Below, in pieces: positions 16,081 through 24,363 of a stretch of 64,000 nt of DNA. Each line of letters opens with the position of its first letter. Within the stretch, counting starts at the first letter, position 1. This DNA comes from Streptomyces roseoverticillatus. GTDB lineage: Bacteria > Actinomycetota > Actinomycetes > Streptomycetales > Streptomycetaceae. The DNA is taken from NCBI RefSeq assembly GCF_000719265.1, contig NZ_JOFL01000011.1, forward strand, positions 1 to 64,000, written 5' to 3'. A model generated the notes under the pieces. The model was not told the origin of the DNA, searched no databases, and was given only the letters and a program-made list of their open reading frames with translations. The translations under genes and the position numbers were made by a program.

Positions 16081-16380
16081 ATGACCACGAACGATGGCCC
16101 CCCTGCTCAGGGGCCGGGTGCTGACGCTGCGCGCACCCCGGTGCGCATCCGGCAGCCGAGGCTCCTCCCCGAGGGCCGGGGCCTCGACAGGGCGATGACG
16201 AAGCTCGCCGCCGCCGTCATCTTCATCGCGCTGATCCACGAGGCCAGGATGGAGCCCCATGCGGCAGGCCTGCTGACCGTGGAGATCGTCACCAGCATTT
16301 GCCTGATCAACTCCGCCGACCCCGTCGTACGGAGCGGTGGAACGAAGGTCAAGCAATTGCTGAATGCAATCACCGGCTAG
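16081..16380 (+). CDS. hypothetical 99-aa protein
   Basis: Not recognised. ATG preceded by AGGAGA at ideal spacing, and a TAGCCT -10 about 65 bp upstream, so it is probably expressed. The N-terminal third is Pro/Gly/Arg-rich (QGPGADAARTPVRIRQPRLL). The C-terminal part has two hydrophobic stretches (LAAAVIFIALI and LLTVEIVTSICLI) that could be membrane-associated helices, then a basic tail (GGTKVKQLLNAITG). No cysteine pair or known motif. Stand-alone transcript with its own terminator-like hairpin. Confidence 0.65.
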   Translation: MTTNDGPPAQGPGADAARTPVRIRQPRLLPEGRGLDRAMTKLAAAVIFIALIHEARMEPHAAGLLTVEIVTSICLINSADPVVRSGGTKVKQLLNAITG

Positions 16381-16415
16381 CCGCCCTCCCTATTGATCAT
16401 ACCGTCGTCGCCTCT

Positions 16416-16446
16416 GTTCGAGCCGGGCAACCGGTCCGGTTCGAAC
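16416..16446 (+). terminator. hairpin after the 99-aa gene
   Basis: GTTCGAGCCGG pairs with CCGGTTCGAAC (one G-T pair) around a 9-nt loop, 36 nt after the stop. The rest of 16447-16650 shows no gene. Confidence 0.55.
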
Positions 16447-16650
16447 GGAGGCACGTTCATGCGCAAAATATGGAGTATCCCGACCGGGTGAACGACATGG
16501 TGGCAGCAAATGCAGCGGGGCGCGAGCGCGGAACCACCCATTCGAGGGAAGTGCGCCACCCTTCGCCACCCTGCGCCATGTTTCGCTATGCCCCCGGCTC
16601 GTACTCACGGTACGAGGTGCCGCCTCACGGCGCGCGGTGCCGCAGCGCCA

Positions 16651-17190
16651 CTACGCCGCGCAAGCCAGCTCCGGGTCCTCGCGAAGCTTCCCGAGCGCCC
16701 GCGAGACCGCACTCTTGACCGTCCCCACGGAGACGCCGAGCAGCTCGGCCGTCTGCACCTCGGTGAGGTCCTCGTAATACCTGAGGACGACCATGGCCCG
16801 CTGCCGCACCGGCAGCCGCAGCACGGCCCGCCACATCGCGTCGCGCAGCGCCTGCTGCTCGGCGGGGTCCGCTGACGGGGCCGCGTCGGGCTCGGGCAGC
16901 TCGTCGCAGGGGAACTCCTCGACCTTGCGCTTGCGCCACTGCGAGGTGCGGGTGTTGACGAGGGCACGGCGCACGTAGCCGTCCAGGGCCCGGTGGTCCT
17001 CGATCCGCTCCCAGGCCAGGTAGGTCTTGGTGAGCGCGGTCTGCAGCAGGTCCTCCGCGTCGCACGGGTTCGAGGTCAGGGAGCGCGCGGTGCGCTGCAG
17101 CACCGGCCCGCGTGCCCGTACGTAGGAGGAGAACGACGGGTACACGGCGGTGGATGCGCTGGTGCACACAGGCGTCGTGGTTGCTGTCAT
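16651..17190 (-). CDS. SigE-family ECF RNA polymerase sigma factor
   Basis: 179 aa. Region 2 (about 18-85) with FSSYVRARGPVLQRTARSLT and DAEDLLQTALTKTYLAW; region 4 (about 120-170) with LPVRQRAMVVLRYYEDL and LGVSVGTVKSAVSRAL. This is the streptomycete SigE-like subgroup, not the classical sigma-E of the envelope response. It directs RNA polymerase to a dedicated promoter set. No anti-sigma gene lies beside it, so control may be by its own promoter or by an unlinked partner. ATG at 17190. Confidence 0.92.
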   Translation of the reverse strand: MTATTTPVCTSASTAVYPSFSSYVRARGPVLQRTARSLTSNPCDAEDLLQTALTKTYLAWERIEDHRALDGYVRRALVNTRTSQWRKRKVEEFPCDELPEPDAAPSADPAEQQALRDAMWRAVLRLPVRQRAMVVLRYYEDLTEVQTAELLGVSVGTVKSAVSRALGKLREDPELACAA

Positions 17191-17336
17191 GCCTCAACGC
17201 TAGGAGCGCACCTGTACCCGGCGGATCGCCCGCAGGTGCCGAAGCGCGATCCGCCTCAGGTCGTACAGGTGGGGCTGCCCCCACCTCCCGGAGGGGGAGA
17301 GGACTCGGGGACCGGTCGGGGACGAGGAGCGGGTAC

Positions 17337-17394
17337 GGCCGTGAGGGCCGGGGCTCCGTTGCCGGCCGGCTCCGGAGCCCCGGCCCTCACGGCC
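17337..17394 (-). terminator. 22-bp perfect hairpin downstream of the DUF1906 gene
   Basis: 17337-17358 pairs with 17373-17394 over 22 bp without mismatch; the 14-nt loop is itself GGCCGG-rich. It lies about 70 nt after the DUF1906 stop and 150 nt before the sigma gene, isolating the two units. Confidence 0.85.
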
Positions 17395-17410
17395 CTCCCG
17401 GCCGGTCCGC

Positions 17411-17475
17411 TCAGTCGATCCAGTCGATCCAGCTCGATCCAGTCGCTTCAGTCGCTTCAGTCGCTTCAGTCGATG
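17411..17475 (-). repeat. 9-bp tandem repeats spanning the DUF1906 stop codon
   Basis: Plus-strand units CAGTCGCTT (x3, 17440-17466) and CAGTCGATC (x2 plus a variant, from 17412) continue into the last codons. On the coding strand this gives GACTGAAGC three times, so the stop TGA is followed by two more in-frame TGA codons nine bases apart. Confidence 0.9.
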
Positions 17476-18299
17476 ATCGCGACCGGCGCGTCCACCAGAT
17501 TGCGGTCGACGGTCAGCTTCCGCCCGCCGTGGGACTCGGTGACGTTCCCCTTGTACTGGTGGATGCGACGGTGCGGCTGCCAGGCGCCGCGCCCGATCAC
17601 GGGCTCCTCGTCCGTCGTGGGGTCCACCCGCCAGCGGGCGAACCACAGCACGTCGGGCAGCGACGTCGCGCCCGAGCGGCGGGCCCGGTCCATGTGCCGC
17701 ACCCCGGACTCGGCGCTGCTGTAGAAGCCCGGCAGGTAGCCGGCGCTGCGCACGGCCGTCGCCCAGCCGCGGATGAAGGACAGCGTCGTACGGGCGCAGT
17801 CGTCGTTCTTGTCGTTGTACGCCTCCATGTCGAGGTAGAGGGGGCTGTGGATGTCGATGCCGAGTGCGGATGCCTTGGAGACGGCCTCCTCGCCCTCCGT
17901 CTGGCCCTGGTCGAAGGGGTAGGAGCCGATGGGGTAGCCCTTCTTGTTGGACGCCCGCACGCAGGGCGACTGGGAGCCCACGTAGATCGGCAGGATGCGC
18001 CAGCCGAGGTCGTCGGCGCCCTCCAGCCACCGCTCGCTCAGATACGTCTGCCGCGGGCAGGCGCGGGCGCGGCCGGCGAAGTAGACGCCGACGGCGCGGT
18101 AGTCCGACGACTTCCACGCGCTGAGCGTGGTCAGCGCGGGGGCCTGGCAGGTGTCGATGCCCCAGCCCTTGAAGACGGACGCCCCCTCGTTGCGCGGATC
18201 GCCCCGGTCACCGGCGCCCGCGGGCTCGGCTACGACCAACTGGGCCACCACCGCCAGAAGGGCGAGGAGATATCCGATGATCTTCCTTCGTCGGTCCAT
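17466..18299 (-). CDS. secreted DUF1906 (Rv2525c-like) glycoside hydrolase-like protein
   Basis: 277 aa. A signal peptide (MDRRRKIIGYLLALLAVVAQ, AEPAGAG region) is followed by a GH25-like TIM-barrel domain: FKGWGIDTCQAP, AVGVYFAGR, ILPIYVGSQ, LYLDMEAY, PGFYSSAESG and IHQYKGN. This architecture is the DUF1906 family of actinobacterial exported proteins suspected of acting on the cell wall; the carboxylates DMEAY and the opening GID match the lysozyme-like active-site positions. ATG at 18299 with a weak RBS. Monocistronic, with a strong terminator. Confidence 0.85.
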   Translation of the reverse strand: MDRRRKIIGYLLALLAVVAQLVVAEPAGAGDRGDPRNEGASVFKGWGIDTCQAPALTTLSAWKSSDYRAVGVYFAGRARACPRQTYLSERWLEGADDLGWRILPIYVGSQSPCVRASNKKGYPIGSYPFDQGQTEGEEAVSKASALGIDIHSPLYLDMEAYNDKNDDCARTTLSFIRGWATAVRSAGYLPGFYSSAESGVRHMDRARRSGATSLPDVLWFARWRVDPTTDEEPVIGRGAWQPHRRIHQYKGNVTESHGGRKLTVDRNLVDAPVAIID

Positions 18300-18352
18300 A
18301 CCCGGAGTCAAAGGCGCAGGGGCCCGGCGCCGTTCCGTGACACGCCCTCCGT

Positions 18353-19498
18353 TCATCCGTCTGCCCCGAGAAGCAGCCCGGACGTGGGAACTCCGGTTCC
18401 GGCGGTGACCAGCACCCGCGCGGCGTCCGGCACCTGGTTCACGGCCGTGCCGCGCACCTGCCGCACCGCCTCCGCGATGCCGTTCATCCCATGGAGGTAC
18501 GCCTCCCCCAGCTGGCCCCCGTGCGTGTTCAGCGGCAGGACGTCCGACTCCACGAAGGCGCCGCCTTCGCCGGGCGCGCAGAAGCCGAACTCCTCCAGCT
18601 GCATCAGCACGTACGGCGTGAAGTGGTCGTAGAGGACGGCCACATCGACGTCCGCGGGGCCCAGGCCGCTGCCGCCCCACAACTGCCGGGCGACGACGCC
18701 CATCTCGGGGAGGCCGTCGATGCCGTCCCGGTAGTAACTGGTCATCTGCTCCTGTGCGCGGCCGGCGCCCTGCGCCGCCGCGATGATCACGGCGGGCGGG
18801 CGAGCGAGCGTGCGGGCCCGCTCGACGGAGGTGACGACCAGGGCCTGGCCGCCGTCCGTCTCCTGGCAGCAGTCGAGCAGCCGCAGCGGCTCGGCGATCC
18901 AGCGGGACGCGGCGTGGTCGGCGAGGGTGATCGGGCGGCCGTGGAAGTACGCGGCCGGGTTCGTCGCGGCGTGGCGGCGGTCGGTGACGGCGACGTGCCC
19001 GAAGACCTCCGGCTCCAGGCCGTACGTGTGCAGGTAGCGGCGGGCGGCCATGGCGACCCAGGACGCCGGTGTGAGCAGCCCGTACGGGAGTCCCCAGCCG
19101 AGCGCCGTGCCCTCCGCCGAGGGCTCGCGCGACTGCACCCCGGCGCCGAAGCGGCGGCCGGAGCGCTCGTTGAAGGCGCGGTAGCAGACCACCACCTCGG
19201 CGAGGCCGGCCGCGACGGCGAGGGCGGCCTGCTGGACGGTGGCGCAGGCCGCGCCGCCGCCGTAGTGGACGCGGGAGAAGAAGGTCAGCTCGCCGATGCC
19301 GGCCGCCTGGGCGACGGTGATCTCGGGGCTGGTGTCCATGGTGAAGGTGACCATGCCGTCGACGTCGCGGGGGCCGAGCCCGGCGTCGGCCAGGGCCGCG
19401 CGGACGGCCTCGGCGGCCAGGGCGAGCTCGCTGCGGCCGGAGTCCTTGGTGAAGGCCGTGGCGCCGATGCCGGCGACGGCCGCGATGCCGCCGATCAC
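18353..19498 (-). CDS. thiolase-like lipid-transfer protein (SCP-x thiolase type)
   Basis: 381 aa with a thiolase fold: YGGGAACATVQQAALAVAAG around the nucleophile-like Cys, and the C-terminal LNTHGGQLGEAYLHGMNG His motif. Members are acetyl-CoA acetyltransferase-like proteins that usually act with a DUF35 OB-fold partner in retro-aldol or thiolytic cleavage during steroid or branched-lipid side-chain degradation. It is the last gene of a three-gene operon with MaoC and MaoC-OB proteins; GTG at 19498 overlaps the MaoC stop (GTGA). Substrate not identifiable from sequence. Confidence 0.88.
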   Translation of the reverse strand: MIGGIAAVAGIGATAFTKDSGRSELALAAEAVRAALADAGLGPRDVDGMVTFTMDTSPEITVAQAAGIGELTFFSRVHYGGGAACATVQQAALAVAAGLAEVVVCYRAFNERSGRRFGAGVQSREPSAEGTALGWGLPYGLLTPASWVAMAARRYLHTYGLEPEVFGHVAVTDRRHAATNPAAYFHGRPITLADHAASRWIAEPLRLLDCCQETDGGQALVVTSVERARTLARPPAVIIAAAQGAGRAQEQMTSYYRDGIDGLPEMGVVARQLWGGSGLGPADVDVAVLYDHFTPYVLMQLEEFGFCAPGEGGAFVESDVLPLNTHGGQLGEAYLHGMNGIAEAVRQVRGTAVNQVPDAARVLVTAGTGVPTSGLLLGADG

Positions 19499-19911
19499 GG
19501 GGCGGTCCGGGAGCGGAGGGGGTGGGCGTCGACCACGACCCGGCCGGTGACGTGGCGGCCGAGGCCGTTCGTACCGACGACGGAGATCTCGATGGTGCGC
19601 TCGTTCACGGAAAGGATCCTTCCGGTCAGCACCAGAACGTCGCCTGGATAGCTGGGCACCCCGAGCCGGATCGAAACCTTGCGGAGGACGGCCTTCAGGC
19701 CGGAATGACCGGTTACGTAGTCGGTGACATAACGGCCGACCAGGCCATTGGTGGTGAGGATGTTCATGAAGATGTCAGGGGTGCCCTTTGCGCGGGCCGC
19801 CTCGGCGTCGTGGTGCACGTCCTGGTAGTCACGGGAGGCGATGGCGCCCGCGATGACGAGCGTACGGGTGATGGGGACGGTGAGGGACGGGAGTTCTTCG
19901 CCGGGTGTCAT
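19495..19911 (-). CDS. MaoC-like (hot-dog) dehydratase
   Basis: 138 aa, single hot-dog domain. The hydratase-2-like motif is ASRDYQDVHHDAEAARAKGTPDIFMN (Asp and His catalytic pair), followed by TNGLVGRYVTDY. Predicted to hydrate a 2-enoyl-CoA. Coupled to its neighbours by four-base overlaps on both sides (ATGA, GTGA), so stoichiometric production with the MaoC-OB protein is likely; such small MaoC subunits often form heterodimers with the larger one. Confidence 0.9.
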   Translation of the reverse strand: MTPGEELPSLTVPITRTLVIAGAIASRDYQDVHHDAEAARAKGTPDIFMNILTTNGLVGRYVTDYVTGHSGLKAVLRKVSIRLGVPSYPGDVLVLTGRILSVNERTIEISVVGTNGLGRHVTGRVVVDAHPLRSRTAP

Positions 19912-20966
19912 GCCCCTGCTCCTTCCGGCCCGCCCGACTGAGCGCGGAACACCGGGAGTTCCCACTCCCCGTCCACTCGTATGAATTCCAGATCGACGGA
20001 CATTCCGATGCGCACGCCGTCGTACGGAACGCCGGTGATGTTGCTGATCATCCGTACGCCTTCGGCGAGTTCGACGAGGGCGACGGCGTACGGCGGGTCG
20101 AAGGCGGGGAAGGGCGGGTGGTGCACGACGACGTACGAGTGGACGGTGCCGGAGCCGCAGGCCTCGACGGTCCCCCACCCCGGCGAGCCGCAGCGGCCGC
20201 AGCCCGGCAGCCACGGGAAGCGGAGGGTGCCGCAGGCCGTGCAGCGCTGGATGAGCAGCTTGTGCGCGGCGACGCCTTCCCAGAAGGGGGCGTTGTCGCG
20301 GTTGATCACGGGGCGGGGGCGCGCGGGCCGGGCGGGGGCTGCCGACTGGACGGGAGCGGCCGGCTGGACGGGCGCGGGCGGCTGGACGGGCGCGGGCGGC
20401 TGGACGGGCGCGGGCGGCTGGACGGGAGCCGGTGCGTACTTGAGGATCCGGAAGCGGTGGGTGCCGGCGAGCTCGCCGGCGGCCCGCACGCGCATCGTCG
20501 TGGTGATGAAGTAGCCGGCCCCGAGTCTGGTGGCCTTGCGGGGCGAGACGGTCTCGATGACCGTGTCGAAGGTGAGCCGGTCGCCGGGGCGGAGCGGGCG
20601 TACGTACTCCTGCTCGCAGTCGGTCGCGACGACCGCGGTGTACCCGGCGCCGTCGAGCAGGGCGAAGAGCTCGTCGTAGGCCGGGGTGCGGGCGGAAGAG
20701 GCGCCGGAGAGCCCGGGCATCGTCCACGCCTGAAGCATGGCGGGCGGGGCGATCGCGTCGTCACCGGCGTAGGCGGGGTTGGTGTCGCCCATCGCCTCGC
20801 ACCAGTGCCTGATCATGGGGAGGTTGACGGGGTCGGGAGCGGACGCGGAGACGGCGGCGGGCCGGCCCTCGAAGGCCTTGAGCAGGTGGTGGACGTCGGG
20901 CAGGTGATGGGCGTCGGGCGAGTGGTGGGCGTCGAGCGGGTGGTGAACGTCGCTGGCGGGACGCAC
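19908..20966 (-). CDS. MaoC-like N-terminal / DUF35 OB-fold fusion protein
   Basis: 352 aa from GTG 20966, which has GAAGGGGG six bases upstream; an in-frame TTG at 20972 leaves no spacing. Residues about 25-165 are a FAS1-type MaoC N-terminal domain (RHWCEAMGDTNPAY). A Pro/Ala/Val/Gln linker follows, then a DUF35 domain with a zinc ribbon (CTACGTLRFPWLPGCGRCGS) and an acyl-CoA-binding OB fold (about 225-350). The N-terminus is His/Asp-rich (DVHHPLDAHHSPDAHH). It heads the operon; the DUF35 part likely partners the thiolase-like protein. Confidence 0.88.
   Translation of the reverse strand: MRPASDVHHPLDAHHSPDAHHLPDVHHLLKAFEGRPAAVSASAPDPVNLPMIRHWCEAMGDTNPAYAGDDAIAPPAMLQAWTMPGLSGASSARTPAYDELFALLDGAGYTAVVATDCEQEYVRPLRPGDRLTFDTVIETVSPRKATRLGAGYFITTTMRVRAAGELAGTHRFRILKYAPAPVQPPAPVQPPAPVQPPAPVQPAAPVQSAAPARPARPRPVINRDNAPFWEGVAAHKLLIQRCTACGTLRFPWLPGCGRCGSPGWGTVEACGSGTVHSYVVVHHPPFPAFDPPYAVALVELAEGVRMISNITGVPYDGVRIGMSVDLEFIRVDGEWELPVFRAQSGGPEGAGA
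20345..20434 (-). repeat. 18-bp in-frame tandem repeat coding APVQPP
   Basis: Five 18-bp units (CTGGACGGGCGCGGGCGG and variants); three are identical. They encode the linker between the MaoC and OB domains. A whole number of codons per unit lets copy number vary without frameshift. Confidence 0.9.
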
Positions 20967-20986
20967 GGGCAACCCCCTTCTCTACA

Positions 20987-21007
20987 GATCTGACTATCCG
21001 TCAGATC
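20987..21007. promoter_or_regulatory. candidate operator of the lipid-degradation operon
   Basis: GATCTGAC-TATCC-GTCAGATC, perfect 8-bp arms, 20 bp upstream of the first start codon. The shape matches TetR-family sites; no regulator gene adjoins it. Confidence 0.55.
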
Positions 21008-21112
21008 CAAGAAGGCGGTCAAGGGCCGCGGAGCGGCCGGACGCGGCTCCCACCGGCGTGGACCACCGCCGGACATGGCCACCACTGGGCACGGCTGCCG
21101 CCGGACATGGCG

Positions 21113-21140
21113 GCGCGGCGGCACCGGAGTGCCGCCGCGC
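21113..21140 (-). terminator. terminator after the small secreted protein gene
   Basis: GCGCGGCGGCAC-CGGA-GTGCCGCCGCGC, 12-bp perfect stem with a 4-nt loop, 90 nt past the stop. The rest of 21008-21229 shows no gene. Confidence 0.75.
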
Positions 21141-21229
21141 ACCATCACCAGACCTTCTGACCCGGTCACCTGGTCACCTATGCCGCCCCCGGCCGTACCA
21201 CCCCCGGACCCGGCCACGGCCGCCTCGGC

Positions 21230-21550
21230 CTACCAGCGGTCGTCGGTGAAGATGATGGTGACGTTGTCCTGGCGGATGGCCGTGTGGGCAGGGCCGTTGA
21301 CGCTCGCGGTGTTGGCCGCGTTGTGGGCGCCGGCGCCGGTGGCCTGCTGCTGCGTCGTGGTGGAGTTCCCGTGATTGTTCCCCCCGACGCCGCTCCCCAC
21401 GACGGCAGCGGCAGCGGCGTTCGACCCGCGGTTGGCCACCTGGTTGCCATTGCCGTCGTCCGAGGCGTGGGCGACGCCGGAGAGAAGGACGGCGGCCACG
21501 GGGACGGCGGCGGCGGTGGTGAGGACGCGAGCAGTGCGGGTGCTTGCCAT
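21230..21550 (-). CDS. small secreted Asn/Gly/Thr-rich protein, function unknown
   Basis: 106 aa. ATG at 21550 with GGAGG seven bases upstream. A Sec signal peptide (TRTARVLTTAAAVPVAAVLL, cleaved near AHA-SD) leaves about 75 residues rich in Asn, Gly, Ala, Ser and Thr, with GNNHGNSTTTQQQATGAGAH, ending in a hydrophobic strand VTIIFTDDRW. No cysteines. Size and composition recall exported surface proteins of aerial growth, but chaplin and rodlin motifs are absent, so I do not assign it. Confidence 0.75.
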   Translation of the reverse strand: MASTRTARVLTTAAAVPVAAVLLSGVAHASDDGNGNQVANRGSNAAAAAVVGSGVGGNNHGNSTTTQQQATGAGAHNAANTASVNGPAHTAIRQDNVTIIFTDDRW

Positions 21551-21878
21551 TTCAATTCCTCCGGAACGCTGAGCGGAACTACTGCCCAATAGACATAACT
21601 ACTCGGCAGCGCCGGGTGGTTGGCCGACCGCCCGGCGAGGTTTCGACGTCGCGCTTCAAGATTGCCCGCCGAATCCCCGGCGAACCACCCGTCGCTCGTC
21701 ATTCCCTCGCAAGCATGACCACTCCGGAATAAACCCTGTCACTTCCCCGGTCCCCCGGCCCGCGCCCCTCAGAGAGCTCTTGAGGACCAAGAGCCACAAG
21801 GGCAGAACCGTTCCGGCGAAATTTCGGCCAATTCCGTAAACGTGGCCGGAAGGGAGGGTCAGGAGAGGGCGTAAACGT
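21551..21878. other. intergenic, promoter of the small secreted protein
   Basis: 328 bp without a credible gene. Contains the hairpin GCTCTTG-AGGAC-CAAGAGC (21776-21794), about 85 nt after the methyltransferase stop and a likely terminator for it. An A/T-rich stretch near 21580-21605 is suitable for the minus-strand promoter. Confidence 0.5.
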
Positions 21879-22730
21879 TCAGGCAGGGGCGGGGGCGCGG
21901 CGGCGACGCGGGCCGGGCGGCGCCGTCCCCACCACCACGGTCGCGTCCAGGTCGTCGCACTCGACGACCTGCGCGCTCAGTCCGGCCGCCTCGAACGTCC
22001 CGACCGTCCGCGCCGCCTGGCGCTCGCTCGTCTCGACGAGCAGGTGCCCGCCGGGCGCGAGCCAGTCCGCTGCCGCCGCGGCGACCCTCCGCTGCACGGC
22101 GAGCCCGTCCCATCCGCCGTCCAGCGCGACCCGCGCCTCGTGATCGCGGGCCTCGCCGGGCAGGAGGGCGATGGCCTCGGTGGGCACGTAGGGCGCGTTG
22201 GCCACGAGGACGTCTATGCGCCCCCGGAGTTCCCGGGGCAGCGGCTCGTACAGATCGCCTTCGTGCACGGCGCCGCCCGCGCCGATGTTCCGCCGGGCAC
22301 AGCGCACCGCGGCGGGGTCGATGTCGGCCGCGTGCAGCTCGACGTCACCGAGCACCGTGGCCAGCGCAGCGCCCACCGCCCCGGAGCCGCAGCACAGGTC
22401 GACGACCACGGCGCGAGGGGAGGGCAGCGCGAGGGCGAGCGCCGCCGCCTGTCCGACCAGGAACTCCGTACGCCGCCGCGGCACGAAGACCCCCGCGTCG
22501 ACGGCTATGCGCAGCCCGTAGAACTCGGCCCAGCCGACGACGTGTTCGAGCGGCAGCCCGGCCGCGCGCCGCGCGACCATGTCCTCGGCCTCGCCGGCCG
22601 TGCGCGCCGTGGCGAGGATGAGCCGGGCCTCGTCTTCGGCGAACACGCAGCCGGCGGTACGGAGCACGGAAACGACGCGAGGAAAGGACGAGGGAGAAGA
22701 AAGGGAAAGGAGGGGAGAAGAATCAGCCAT
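21879..22730 (-). CDS. PrmC/HemK-related N5-glutamine methyltransferase
   Basis: 283 aa, class I SAM methyltransferase. VVDLCCGSGAVGAALA is the SAM loop and HAADIDPAAV the acidic ribose-binding turn. The catalytic tetrapeptide reads NAPY rather than the NPPY of true PrmC, as in the actinobacterial PrmC-related subfamily. PLEHVVGWAEFYG and VFVPRRRTE are HemK-like substrate-binding elements. The protein substrate is unknown; release-factor methylation is normally done by a separate PrmC. ATG at 22730 with GGAAGG six bases upstream. The frame extends further upstream but without family sequence. Confidence 0.87.
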   Translation of the reverse strand: MADSSPLLSLSSPSSFPRVVSVLRTAGCVFAEDEARLILATARTAGEAEDMVARRAAGLPLEHVVGWAEFYGLRIAVDAGVFVPRRRTEFLVGQAAALALALPSPRAVVVDLCCGSGAVGAALATVLGDVELHAADIDPAAVRCARRNIGAGGAVHEGDLYEPLPRELRGRIDVLVANAPYVPTEAIALLPGEARDHEARVALDGGWDGLAVQRRVAAAAADWLAPGGHLLVETSERQAARTVGTFEAAGLSAQVVECDDLDATVVVGTAPPGPRRRRAPAPA

Positions 22731-23014
22731 GAGAGCCTTCCGGATCACCGAAGGGCGCTCTCGCGGGGCGACGCGGTCAGCTACAGGGAAGAAGCGACCG
22801 TAGAACCGTGGGGGGAGAGCACCCGGACTGCCACTGCGGTAATGGGTCTCACCTCCTGGGACGGTTTTCTGCCAACTGGCCGGGAGCAACAGTACATGAT
22901 CACCGGAGAGTCGGGCAGGTCCACGTCAAAGCGGAAATCGCCACCGCCATCCGTGACGTTTTCGGACGTACTGCCGGTAGCGCTTGCGTTCGAGGGGATC
23001 GCGCGTGGTGGGAT
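22731..23014. other. divergent intergenic region
   Basis: Separates the methyltransferase from the LmeA-like gene and must hold both promoters. Clear -35/-10 pairs could not be assigned; no gene seen. Confidence 0.35.
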
Positions 23015-24289
23015 ATGGCGATGCGAACCCCCACACGCATACCTTCCCGTCCCCCCAACCCGTACGAAGAACTGGCCGAGCTGGCGGATCCCGACCCCCT
23101 CGCCGACCCCGGCCCGGGCCCCCAAACCGAGCCGCTCCCGCTCATCCCCCTCCGCCTGACGTACCCGGAAGCGGAACCGGATGCGAAGTCGGATGCCGAG
23201 CCGGACGACGATGCCTGGTCGCCGCCGAACCACCGCCGCTCCAAACGCGGCCGCCGCCGTCGCCGCAGCCCGTTCGCGGCCGTGCCCCGCGCCCTCAAGC
23301 TGCTGGTCGCCCTCGTCCTCTGCGCCGGCATCCTGGTCCTGGCGGACCGCTGCGCGCAGATGTACGCGGAGAAGCAGGCACAGCAGAAGCTCCAGCAGGA
23401 GCTCCACCTCGCGGCCGCTCCCCAGGTGGACATCCACGGCTTCCCGTTCCTCACCCAGGTCCTGGAGAAGCGGCTGCAGCGCGTGGACGTCACCGTGCCG
23501 CACGTGGCCGCCGACCGCGTGTCCCTCGCGGAGGTCCGGGCCAGCGCGCACGACATCCGGCTCACCGGAAGCCTCCCGAAGGCCATACGCGGCGCGGTCG
23601 TGGGAGACCTCGACGGCGAGGTCCGGCTCTCCTTCGACGACATGAACCGCGAACTCGCCGCCTCCCAGGTCCGCTTCAGCCGCCACGACGACCATGCGGT
23701 CGACGCCGACGGAAAGCTGACGATCGCGGGCCAGGAGCTGCGCGTACGGGCCCAGGCCCGGCTCCAGCTCTCAGGGGGTCACAGCCTGTCGACGAACGTC
23801 GACGACATGAGCCTGGACCTGCCCGGCATCGCCACCTACCGGCCCGGCAAGGGCAAAGGCCTCACTCTCCACCACGAGACCGCCGAGCGCATCAGCCGCG
23901 ACGCGGCCCGCGCGAAGGCCCTGCTGTCGGTGCCCGCCCTGGCGGAGCGGCTGGGCGTCTCCCGCGCCGATGTCGCGGCGGCCCTGCAGAGCGAGGAGAA
24001 ACTGCACCGGCTCACGGGCGCACCCCTCTTCGTGGAGAAGCTCACCCGCCTCAACCTGATCGACGCCGCCGTCGACCACCCCTGGCTCCTCCGGAAACTC
24101 GGCATCGACCCCCACCTGATCGCCGCCCTCACCCACATCCGCCCCCCGGAACTCACGGACCGCCTGGCCTTCTCGTTCTCCCTCCCCAAGGAGGCGCACG
24201 ACCTGCAACTACGGGACGTGAGGGTCGACAAGGACGGGATCCGCGCGACGCTGTCAGCCGCGGACGTGCCGGTGGGCAAGACGGGCTGA
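23015..24289 (+). CDS. LmeA-like DUF2993 protein, membrane-anchored
   Basis: 424 aa from ATG 23015; a second ATG six bases on (23021) has better spacing from GGTGGG and would give 422 aa. An acidic/Pro-rich cytoplasmic tail and a basic patch (KRGRRRRRSP) precede one TM helix (LKLLVALVLCAGILVLAD). The DUF2993 domain follows, starting APQVDIHGFPFLTQVL. DUF2993 members such as mycobacterial LmeA are periplasmic phospholipid-binding proteins linked to lipoglycan synthesis. The predicted topology places the domain outside the membrane. Stand-alone gene ending at a strong terminator. Confidence 0.85.
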   Translation: MAMRTPTRIPSRPPNPYEELAELADPDPLADPGPGPQTEPLPLIPLRLTYPEAEPDAKSDAEPDDDAWSPPNHRRSKRGRRRRRSPFAAVPRALKLLVALVLCAGILVLADRCAQMYAEKQAQQKLQQELHLAAAPQVDIHGFPFLTQVLEKRLQRVDVTVPHVAADRVSLAEVRASAHDIRLTGSLPKAIRGAVVGDLDGEVRLSFDDMNRELAASQVRFSRHDDHAVDADGKLTIAGQELRVRAQARLQLSGGHSLSTNVDDMSLDLPGIATYRPGKGKGLTLHHETAERISRDAARAKALLSVPALAERLGVSRADVAAALQSEEKLHRLTGAPLFVEKLTRLNLIDAAVDHPWLLRKLGIDPHLIAALTHIRPPELTDRLAFSFSLPKEAHDLQLRDVRVDKDGIRATLSAADVPVGKTG

Positions 24290-24307
24290 AGCAGGACACG
24301 CACGCGA

Positions 24308-24338
24308 AAGGGGCACCCCCGGTTCAGGGGCGCCCCTT
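24308..24338. terminator. bidirectional terminator between LmeA-like gene and tRNA-Ser(UGA)
   Basis: AAGGGGC-A-CCCC-N7-GGGG-C-GCCCCTT: 11 paired bases with one mismatch. Serves the plus-strand gene and the convergent minus-strand tRNA. Confidence 0.85.
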
Positions 24339-24363
24339 CTGACCTGCGCTGACGCAGTGGCAG

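Noticed and set aside
21230..21550. Small secreted protein as a chaplin or rodlin
   Set aside because: It lacks the chaplin GN-repeat/Cys pattern and rodlin motifs; only size, export signal and composition are similar.
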